NCBI GenBank assembly: GCA_003535455.1
Contig: DOHD01000181.1
Span: forward strand, 1 to 5,575
Reading direction: 5' to 3'
Origin: Acidimicrobium sp.
GTDB lineage: Bacteria; Actinomycetota; Acidimicrobiia; Acidimicrobiales; Ilumatobacteraceae
DNA length: 5,575 nt
Positions 1 to 5,289 of the stretch are shown one piece after another. The translations under genes were made by a program, and so were the position numbers. The notes under the pieces were generated by a model. The model was not told the DNA's origin. It was given only the letters and a program-made list of their open reading frames with translations, and searched no databases. Numbering within the stretch: position 1 is the stretch's first letter; each line of letters begins with the position of its first letter.

Positions 1-1116
1 GTGCTTCCCGGCATGGAGGCCGCATTCGTCGATATTGGCACACCAAAAAATGCAGTGCTATATCGCGGCGATGTGCAGTTCGACAAAGAAGATGTCGTCG
101 AGCAAGGCCCAGAGCCACGTATCGAACACGTTTTGCAATCGCGTCAATTGATTCTCTGCCAAGTAACCAAGAATCCGATCGGCGCCAAGGGTGGTCGATT
201 GACTCAAGAGGTCTCGCTGCCGGGTCGGTTTGTTGTTTTGATCCCAGATTCACGAACGTACGGCATCTCGAAGCGATTGCCCGAAGATGAACGTCGTCGA
301 TTGAGAACGATTTTAGATCGCGTCAAACCCGAAGAACATGGCATCATCGTGCGTACAGCCGCCGAAAATGCAACCGAACACGAATTGCAAACCGACATGT
401 CGCGATTGCTCGATCTCTGGGAAGACATCAAAGAGCGATCAAAGAAGGCGAGCGGACCTTCTCTTTTGTATCGCGAGCCTTCACTTGCGGTGCGAGTCAT
501 TCGTGAAGAATTCAGCAGCGACTATCGCGGCATCGTCATCGACGACCGTGAGTTGTTCGAGGAAGTAAGTCAATATATTGGCGACTTCAACCCCGAGTTT
601 TTAGATCGCGTCGAATTTCACGACACGCAGGCCGAGGGGCTTTCGTTGTTCGAAAAACAGCACGTGCATGAGCAAATTCACAAGGCGCTCGACATCAAAG
701 TTTGGTTGCCTTCGGGTGGCTCTTTGGTTATCGAACACACCGAAGCACTGACCGTAATCGATGTGAATACGGGCAAAAACATCGGCAAGACCAGCCTCGA
801 AGAGACCGTGTTCAACAACAACCTCGAGGCTGCCGACGAAATCGCGCGTCAATTGCGGTTGCGAGACATCGGCGGCATTATCGTCATCGACTTCATCGAC
901 ATGGATATTCGCGAGAACCGTCGCAAAGTTCTCGAACGCTTCAAAGATGCTCTTTCGCGCGACAAAACCCGCACTCAGGTCTTTGAAATTTCAGAACTGG
1001 GACTCGTTGAAATGACCCGAAAACGCATCGGCGAGGGCTTGTTGACGAATTTCGCCGACACGTGCCCAAATTGTGAAGGTCGAGGGATCATGGTTGACCA
1101 CTCGATGCTCGACTAA
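1..1116 (+). CDS. rne: Ribonuclease E/G family endoribonuclease, 5'-truncated by the window edge
   Basis: Single-strand-specific endoribonuclease that matures rRNA and tRNA precursors and starts mRNA decay in the cytoplasm. The first visible residues (LPGMEAAFVDIG) match the inside of the S1 RNA-binding domain, so the GTG at base 1 is almost certainly an internal Val codon and the gene starts upstream. Domains in visible numbering: partial S1 domain about 1-75, RNase H-like and 5'-sensor region about 75-235, DNase I-like catalytic region about 236-345 with LPSGGSLVIEHTEALTVIDVN. D254 and D297 align by spacing with the Mg-binding D303 and D346 of E. coli RNase E. The Zn-link motif CPNC is at 355-358, giving the tetramerisation cysteines. 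The protein ends only 13 residues after CPNC, so there is no C-terminal degradosome scaffold; in that respect it resembles RNase G. Any N-terminal extension, as found in many actinobacterial enzymes, lies outside the window. Whether to call it rne or rng is uncertain; the family is not. Confidence 0.96.
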   Translation: MLPGMEAAFVDIGTPKNAVLYRGDVQFDKEDVVEQGPEPRIEHVLQSRQLILCQVTKNPIGAKGGRLTQEVSLPGRFVVLIPDSRTYGISKRLPEDERRRLRTILDRVKPEEHGIIVRTAAENATEHELQTDMSRLLDLWEDIKERSKKASGPSLLYREPSLAVRVIREEFSSDYRGIVIDDRELFEEVSQYIGDFNPEFLDRVEFHDTQAEGLSLFEKQHVHEQIHKALDIKVWLPSGGSLVIEHTEALTVIDVNTGKNIGKTSLEETVFNNNLEAADEIARQLRLRDIGGIIVIDFIDMDIRENRRKVLERFKDALSRDKTRTQVFEISELGLVEMTRKRIGEGLLTNFADTCPNCEGRGIMVDHSMLD

Positions 1117-1132
1117 TTATTTCAGTCGATTT

Positions 1133-1155
1133 TTGCCCGTTTTTCGGGTAATTTT
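1133..1155 (+). terminator. Weak hairpin with short T run between the ribonuclease gene and rplU
   Basis: Bases 1133-1139 (ttgcccg) can pair with 1145-1151 (cgggtaa): seven pairs including one G-U, around a five-T loop, followed by TTTT at 1152-1155. It starts 16 nt after the ribonuclease stop codon and ends 33 nt before the rplU start. It could be a weak or partial terminator that lowers read-through from rne, or a leader hairpin upstream of rplU. The GC part of the stem is only four pairs and the T run is short, so efficient termination is doubtful. I see no match to the Firmicutes L21 leader that I could support. Confidence 0.35.
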
Positions 1156-1188
1156 CGGCGGTTCATACAGATAGGCTCTGAGTTCAAT

Positions 1189-1500
1189 ATGTACGCAATA
1201 ATCTCTTCTGGTTCTAAACAAGAGAAAGTTTCAAAGGGTCAACAAGTTCAGGTTGAACTGTTGGGTGTCGAAACTGGCTCAGAGGTTTCGTTCACTCCGG
1301 TGATGCTCGTCGACGGCGAGAATGTTCTCGCTACGCCAGCGCAACTTGCCAAGGCTTCGGTCAAGGGCAAAGTCTTGGGCGAAGTTACGGCCAAAAAGAT
1401 CGACGGCTTCATGTACAAACGTCGCACCAACCAGCGCCGTCGTTTCGGTCATCGCCAGCGCTATAGCCTCGTTGAAATTACTTCGATTGCGAAAGGCTGA
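1189..1500 (+). CDS. rplU: 50S ribosomal protein L21
   Basis: Large-subunit protein that binds 23S rRNA; in the E. coli ribosome it contacts L20. The 103-residue length is normal for the family. The N-terminus MYAIISSGSKQ matches the usual MYAII.tGGKQ start, with Ser for the first Gly of that GGKQ. The C-terminal RNA-binding signature GFMYKRRTNQRRRFGHRQ (about 73-90) followed by RYSLVEIT is diagnostic. The ATG is fixed by homology. Shine-Dalgarno complementarity ahead of it is poor (only GAG at 1180-1182). A TAGGCT at 1172-1177 could be a -10 element giving a transcript with a very short leader, but no convincing -35 is visible, so this is weak. It lies 72 nt after the ribonuclease gene and is followed 3 nt later by rpmA, the classic L21-L27 pair. 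Confidence 0.98.
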   Translation: MYAIISSGSKQEKVSKGQQVQVELLGVETGSEVSFTPVMLVDGENVLATPAQLAKASVKGKVLGEVTAKKIDGFMYKRRTNQRRRFGHRQRYSLVEITSIAKG

Positions 1501-1503
1501 ACC

Positions 1504-1761
1504 ATGTCAAAAACCAAAGGTGGCGGTTCTACAAGAAACGGCAGAGATTCAAATGCTCAGCGCCTCGGCGTGAAAGTGTTTGACAGCACTTTAGTCAACG
1601 CCGGCACAATTTTGATTCGTCAGCGCGGCACGAAAGTGCACCCTGGCAGGAATGTCGGCAAAGGCAGCGACGACACGTTGTTCGCGCTTGTCAATGGCAG
1701 CGTCAAGTTCGGTGAGCGTCGTGGCCGTAAGGTCGTCGATGTCAACCCAGCGACTAACTAA
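1504..1761 (+). CDS. rpmA: 50S ribosomal protein L27
   Basis: Large-subunit protein whose flexible N-terminal tail reaches the peptidyl-transferase centre and touches the tRNA acceptor ends. The 85-residue product has the family core [19 protein letters not shown] (6-24), the [11 protein letters not shown] segment (about 38-48), [13 protein letters not shown] and a basic RRGRK end. The start is set by homology and by AAAGG at 1492-1496, seven bases before the ATG and inside the end of rplU, which suggests translational coupling. There is no cleavable N-terminal extension of the kind seen in Firmicutes. The tail reads MSKTKGGG instead of the common MAHKKGGG. After the core, [12 protein letters not shown] replaces the common VKRFGGQ.VKAG. 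These look like lineage variants rather than damage. Its transcript probably ends at the hairpin at 1780-1794. Confidence 0.98.
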   Translation: MSKTKGGGSTRNGRDSNAQRLGVKVFDSTLVNAGTILIRQRGTKVHPGRNVGKGSDDTLFALVNGSVKFGERRGRKVVDVNPATN

Positions 1762-1779
1762 TAAGGTTCGCTGATCGTC

Positions 1780-1809
1780 GCGAGCACTGCTCGCAATTAT
1801 TTTTCTTCT
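1780..1809 (+). terminator. Rho-independent terminator of the rplU-rpmA operon
   Basis: GCGAGC (1780-1785) and GCTCGC (1789-1794) form a perfect six-pair, GC-rich stem with a three-base loop, followed by a T-rich stretch at 1797-1809 (TTATTTTTCTTCT). It lies 18 nt after the rpmA stop. The T tract is the antisense of the last codons and stop of the convergent nucleoside hydrolase gene, so it would serve + strand transcripts. Read on the - strand, the sequence after the stem is not T-rich, so it is at best a weak terminator in that direction. Confidence 0.7.
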
Positions 1810-2729
1810 AGTGCTGTGCGCAGCATCGCGATAAATTTTTGGCGATTGACGCGCAATACGACACGACAGTTGTCGCTTTTATTGACTGTATTTAGATGGT
1901 CAACCATCGTTTGACCACGCGTGTCGCCAAAGCCAAGGTTGACTCGCACATGTTTTTTAATCTCTGATTCGACGATGCTCGAGTCAAGTGCAACTGCCAT
2001 CGCAATCGGGTCTGGCAGGTCGAAGCCGTCAAGTTTGGTTTCGGTGCGACAGAATTCGCGCACCTGGCGTTGAATCGTCATCGCAAAATTGCCTAGTTTG
2101 CCGAGATTGCTCAACTCGACGGCGAGTTCATCTGAAATGACAGCATCGGCGACTGATACGTCCCAGCCGACCATCTCGAGGGGCAACCCAGAGTCGAATA
2201 CGATACGCGCGGCTTCGGGGTCGGCCCAAACATTGAACTCTGAAGCGACGGTGACGTTGCCCGGTAGCGCGCCGGTGCCACCCATAATCACGCAACGCCG
2301 CACCCATTTGGCAAATTGCGGTTCTATCGAAAGCACAAGGGCAATATTCGTCAGCGGCCCGAGAGTGACGAGGTCTATTTCTTTTGGTGATGCCCGAAAC
2401 GTGGCGATCATTTCGCTGATCGCGTGAGTTGAAGTCGGCTTTCGGCCTGAGAGTTTCAAACCGATGTCGCCCATGCCGTCTGAGCCGTGCACATTTTGTG
2501 CCGATGAAAAATTTCGCACAAGAGGTTTGTGTGCGCCAACATGCACCGGTGTCTTGGCACCGCACATTTCGAGCGTGTAGAGAGCGGCCTGCACCCCTAA
2601 GTCGATTGGCACGTTGCCGGCCACGATTGAGATGCCGAGCACTTCGGTTGACTTGCTCTTGAGCGCAAGTATCAACGCCACCGCATCATCCGACGCCGTG
2701 TCAGTATCAATCCACATTTTTTGGGTCAT
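1797..2729 (-). CDS. Inosine/uridine-preferring nucleoside hydrolase family protein
   Basis: Calcium-dependent N-ribohydrolase that splits nucleosides into base and sugar, used in salvage or catabolism; it is probably cytosolic, since no signal peptide is visible. The 310-residue length is normal. Landmarks: N-terminal Asp cluster DTDTASDDAVAL (8-19) with D8, D10, D14 and D15 for Ca2+ and ribose; GN at 38-39; HGSDGMG (81-87); LGPLTNIA (123-130); VIMGG (147-151); sugar-binding GNVTVASEFNVWADPEAA (157-174); and LPDPIAMAVALD (238-249), whose D240 should be the last Ca ligand. Two departures stand out. TAS replaces the usual PG(I/V) in the first motif. Pro239 occupies the position that in IU-type enzymes holds the catalytic His before Asp (H241 of the Crithidia enzyme). 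Substrate choice therefore cannot be read from the sequence. The start is 10 nt after the dgt stop with a poor Shine-Dalgarno site; Met5 is an alternative start. It is probably co-transcribed with dgt. Confidence 0.93.
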   Translation of the reverse strand: MTQKMWIDTDTASDDAVALILALKSKSTEVLGISIVAGNVPIDLGVQAALYTLEMCGAKTPVHVGAHKPLVRNFSSAQNVHGSDGMGDIGLKLSGRKPTSTHAISEMIATFRASPKEIDLVTLGPLTNIALVLSIEPQFAKWVRRCVIMGGTGALPGNVTVASEFNVWADPEAARIVFDSGLPLEMVGWDVSVADAVISDELAVELSNLGKLGNFAMTIQRQVREFCRTETKLDGFDLPDPIAMAVALDSSIVESEIKKHVRVNLGFGDTRGQTMVDHLNTVNKSDNCRVVLRVNRQKFIAMLRTALEEK

Positions 2730-2739
2730 GAGTCAAGTC

Positions 2740-3930
2740 TCATTTTTCGGTGCCGATGCCTTGGGGTAGTTGTGACTCGGGCCAATTGAGAAGCGACATC
2801 GCTTGGCGGCAAGCGAAGCGGTCGGTCATGCCACCGACATAAGTGACGGCGAGTTTGACCGCCTCGGCACTGTTTGGGTCGAAGAGATCACGTTCGCCGG
2901 GGCTATACATAAGTTTCGGATTCGCCACATAATGCTCGACGAGCGCGCGCAACAAACTGATGACCGATTCTGCTTGCGCCCGTGACTCGCGCCGCATATA
3001 AATATTTTCGTAGTTAAATTTGCGAAACGCCGCCAACGCATCGGCGCATTGACTCGTCATTGCGACCCGACCAGTAGCCGCGGTCGCATTGATCATCGCG
3101 CTGATGAAAGCGCGCAGTTGGTCGTCGCGTCGCACGCCGCAAACACTGCGCACAATTTCAGGCAATCGCTCGGTGGTCACGACACCCGCAGCCACGGCAT
3201 CTTCAAAATCGTGACAAACATATGCGATGCGATCGGCCCACGAAACGACCTCACCTTCGGGTGTCTTGGGTGCCGGCCGCGACCACGAGTGATTGCGGAT
3301 GCCGTCGAGAGTTTCACTGCATAAATTGAGCGGCACGAGCGTGACGTCGGCACCCCAAACCGCATGGTCGTAACCGCCATCGACATATGGCGACAAGGCA
3401 TCTTCACTCGCATGACCACCAGGGCCGTGCCCGCAGTCGTGACCCAAAGCGATCGCCTCGGTGAGTGCAACATTGACACCGATCGCGCGTGCAACCGATG
3501 TCGCAACCTGGGCGACTTCAAGCGCGTGAGTCAGTCGCGTGCGTTGGTGATCTTGCGGAAACACGAACACTTGCGTCTTGCCAGCAAGTCGACGAAAAGA
3601 TGACGCGTGCAAAATGCGATCTCGATCGCGCTCGAAACAGGTTCGAAACTTGTCTGGTTCTTCTTCGATTGCGCGATTGCCGGCGGCAAAACTACGCGTG
3701 GCAAGAACGGTGAGATTTTGATCTTCAAGTTCTTCACGTTTGCGCCGGTCGACCAAATCGCGCGAGCCTGAACCAGCCCACGAGTCTGAGTGGGCGAGAC
3801 GAATTTCGACGTCGGCGTCGACGCTGTGACCGTGCATGGTCTCGGCCCATGCTTGAGCGCGCGACGGCTGCGAATTTAGCGACGGCTGCGAATCTCGCGT
3901 CGTGCGCCCGTGCTTATCCTCAATAACCAT
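2740..3930 (-). CDS. dgt: dGTPase-like deoxynucleotide triphosphohydrolase (HD domain)
   Basis: Expected to hydrolyse dNTPs to deoxynucleoside plus tripolyphosphate, a reaction that trims dNTP pools. The 396-residue protein has the family block FERDRDRILHASSFRRLAGKTQVF (99-122) and HD metal ligands H135, H164, D165 and D233 (contexts RLTHALE, LGHDCGH, SWADRIAY). H173 and E176 align by spacing with the H126/E129 catalytic pair of E. coli Dgt. The C-terminal YVGGMTDRFA (364-373) is also typical. The signature is divergent: GHDCGHGPGGHASE versus the usual GHDxGHxPFGHxGE, and DHAVW at 189-193 where relatives have HN.Q. Family similarity begins near residue 61 (DRRKREELEDQNL). The first 60 residues are low-complexity, carry a six-residue tandem repeat, and have no ribosome site before Met1. 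Met32 (base 3837) or TTG at codon 59 (base 3756) may be the real start. It is the first gene of a - strand pair with the nucleoside hydrolase. True substrate and allostery are unknown. Confidence 0.9.
   Translation of the reverse strand: MVIEDKHGRTTRDSQPSLNSQPSRAQAWAETMHGHSVDADVEIRLAHSDSWAGSGSRDLVDRRKREELEDQNLTVLATRSFAAGNRAIEEEPDKFRTCFERDRDRILHASSFRRLAGKTQVFVFPQDHQRTRLTHALEVAQVATSVARAIGVNVALTEAIALGHDCGHGPGGHASEDALSPYVDGGYDHAVWGADVTLVPLNLCSETLDGIRNHSWSRPAPKTPEGEVVSWADRIAYVCHDFEDAVAAGVVTTERLPEIVRSVCGVRRDDQLRAFISAMINATAATGRVAMTSQCADALAAFRKFNYENIYMRRESRAQAESVISLLRALVEHYVANPKLMYSPGERDLFDPNSAEAVKLAVTYVGGMTDRFACRQAMSLLNWPESQLPQGIGTEK
3861..3896. repeat. 18-bp tandem duplication in the 5' end of dgt
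   Basis: Two adjacent 18-base units, 3861-3878 and 3879-3896, match at 16 of 18 positions and share the 15-mer gcgacggctgcgaat. Read on the - strand in the dgt frame they give SQPS twice (residues 14-17 and 20-23), so the duplication keeps the frame. It lies wholly upstream of the alternative start at Met32, in a part of the protein with no family counterpart. It is either a young duplication in an unconstrained tail or non-coding leader. Confidence 0.8.
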
Positions 3931-3977
3931 TTACACAACCATAGGCAACGGGTGAGCCCAGATTGTCGCTTGTAGCC

Positions 3978-4006
3978 TTGAAAAGCCAGCTTTATCGGCG
4001 TGTAAC
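3978..4006 (+). promoter_or_regulatory. Candidate sigma70-type promoter of obgE
   Basis: TTGAAA at 3978-3983 (five of six to TTGACA) and TGTAAC at 4001-4006 (four of six to TATAAT) are separated by exactly 17 bases. Transcription would start near 4013 and give a leader of about 24 nt before obgE. The spacer holds an inverted repeat, AAAGC (3982-3986) and GCTTT (3989-3993), which overlaps the end of the -35 box and could be an operator or chance. The 106-bp gap 3931-4036 is divergent, so it should also drive dgt on the - strand, but I found no equally good promoter in that direction. Confidence 0.5.
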
Positions 4007-4027
4007 AGCGCGATGCAGGCAGACCCC

Positions 4028-4033
4028 GAGGAG
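4028..4033 (+). promoter_or_regulatory. Ribosome binding site that fixes the obgE start
   Basis: GAGGAG lies three bases before the ATG at 4037, rather close but the best purine-rich site near it. An in-frame ATG at 4013 would add eight residues (MQADPEET) with no counterpart in Obg proteins, and it coincides with the predicted transcription start. The 4037 start gives MSAFVDEAQLNVRGGDGG, which matches the expected Obg N-terminus. Confidence 0.7.
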
Positions 4034-4036
4034 ACC

Positions 4037-5287
4037 ATGAGCGCGTTTGTCGACGAAGCCCAACTTAATGTGCGTGGCGGTGACGGGGGTAGTGGCTGCG
4101 TGAGTTTTCGTCGCGAGGGGCCAGTTGTTCACGGTGGCCCGAACGGTGGCGACGGTGGCAATGGTGGTTCGGTGTGGCTTGAGGCCGACCGAAACGTGGC
4201 GAGTTTGTTGGCGTTTCGTGATCACCCGCATCGTCGTGCGCAAGATGGTGTTTCAGGGATGGGCAAAGACTTGCATGGTCGACGTGGCGAAGAACTTTTG
4301 GTCAAAGTTCCCGAAGGCACGGTCGTGAAAGATCTTTACTCTGGAGAAATTTTGGCAGACCTTGCGACGCACGGCGCACGATGGTTGGCTGCTCAAGGCG
4401 GTGAAGGTGGTCGTGGCAACGCGCGATTCTTGTCGAATCGTCGTCGCGCACCAAAATTTGCCGAGCAGGGTGAACACGGTTTAGAGCGTTGGCTGAAACT
4501 GGAAATGAAGTTGATGGCCGATGTTGCGTTGGTCGGGTTTCCTAATGCCGGCAAGAGCACATTCATTAGTTCGGTCTCGGCGGCCAAACCGAAGATCGCA
4601 AATTATCCGTTTACGACTCTTGAGCCGCATCTTGGTGTCGTGCGTTTGAACAACACGACTGAGTTTGTGATCGCCGATATACCGGGCATCATCGAAGGTG
4701 CGAGCCAAGGCAAAGGTTTAGGCGATCAATTTTTGCGTCACATCGAACGCGCACGGGTTTTGTGTGTGTTGATCGACTTGGTCTCGATGGAAGAAATTTC
4801 GCCAGCCGAACAACAAGAAATTTTACTGCGCGAACTAAAGGCATATCAGCCCGAACTTCTCGATCGCCCTCGACTTGTCGTCGGCACCAAGACAGATTCG
4901 GCGACTCCAGAGATGATCGCCGCGTGGACAGGACCAAAAATTTCTGCTGTGACAGGCGACGGTGTGCGCGATGTATTAAATCAATTGGCTGTTCTCGTGG
5001 CTGAAGCGCGCACGACTGAACCCGCACCGATCGGGCCAGTGACGTTTCGACCAGAACCGCAAGGCACGAGAGTCGAGCGACTCGGTAGCAACGAGTTTCG
5101 TCTGCATGGTCGTGACATCGAGCGCTCGATTGCACTAAACGATCTGACGAACGCCGACGCCTTGAACTACATCGACGACCGCATGTCGCGATTGGGTATA
5201 CCGCGATTGCTGGCGCGCGCGGGCGCAACCGAAGGCGCAATCGTTTGGATTGGCACGTTCTCGTTTGATTACACGCCGGAGCAATAG
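4037..5287 (+). CDS. obgE: GTPase Obg (ribosome assembly and stress GTPase)
   Basis: Essential GTPase that binds the 50S subunit during late assembly and links it to growth and (p)ppGpp signalling. The product is 416 residues from the chosen start. Domains: glycine-rich Obg fold about 1-158 (VRGGDGGSGCVSFRRE, then GGPNGGDGGNGGSVW at 33-47, and GGEGGRGNARF at 121-131); G domain about 160-325 with G1 GFPNAGKS (167-174), switch I YPFTTLEP (190-197), G3 DIPG (214-217), G4 TKTD (284-287) and G5 SAVTGDG (303-309); C-terminal OCT domain about 335-412, ending in AIVWIGTFSFDY. The OCT domain is present in Bacillus and actinobacterial Obg and absent from E. coli ObgE, which has a different tail. G4 has Thr for the usual Asn (NKxD). 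The preceding neighbours rplU-rpmA are normally contiguous with obg; here they are separated by a - strand gene pair, so obgE has its own promoter. proB follows after 2 nt. Confidence 0.98.
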   Translation: MSAFVDEAQLNVRGGDGGSGCVSFRREGPVVHGGPNGGDGGNGGSVWLEADRNVASLLAFRDHPHRRAQDGVSGMGKDLHGRRGEELLVKVPEGTVVKDLYSGEILADLATHGARWLAAQGGEGGRGNARFLSNRRRAPKFAEQGEHGLERWLKLEMKLMADVALVGFPNAGKSTFISSVSAAKPKIANYPFTTLEPHLGVVRLNNTTEFVIADIPGIIEGASQGKGLGDQFLRHIERARVLCVLIDLVSMEEISPAEQQEILLRELKAYQPELLDRPRLVVGTKTDSATPEMIAAWTGPKISAVTGDGVRDVLNQLAVLVAEARTTEPAPIGPVTFRPEPQGTRVERLGSNEFRLHGRDIERSIALNDLTNADALNYIDDRMSRLGIPRLLARAGATEGAIVWIGTFSFDYTPEQ

Positions 5288-5289
5288 AA

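Noticed and set aside
1..3. GTG at base 1 as a true start of the ribonuclease
   Set aside because: The following residues match the middle of the S1 domain, so the gene must begin upstream of the window.
2089..2662. Several open frames on both strands within the nucleoside hydrolase gene
   Set aside because: They overlap a gene with full family motifs, have no ribosome sites or domains that I can see, and look like out-of-frame shadows.
3049..3713. Overlapping open frames on both strands within dgt
   Set aside because: They are out-of-frame readings of the HD-domain gene, low in hydrophobic structure and without recognisable motifs.
1797..3930. Possible recent mobile insertion or genomic island carrying the two - strand genes
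   Set aside because: I see no flanking direct or inverted repeats, transposase, integrase or tRNA attachment site, and codon use and base composition look the same as in the neighbours. Rearrangement is more likely than a recent mobile element.
4013..4036. Earlier in-frame ATG for obgE adding eight residues
   Set aside because: The extra residues have no counterpart in Obg proteins, the GAGGAG site precedes the later ATG, and the early ATG coincides with the predicted transcription start.
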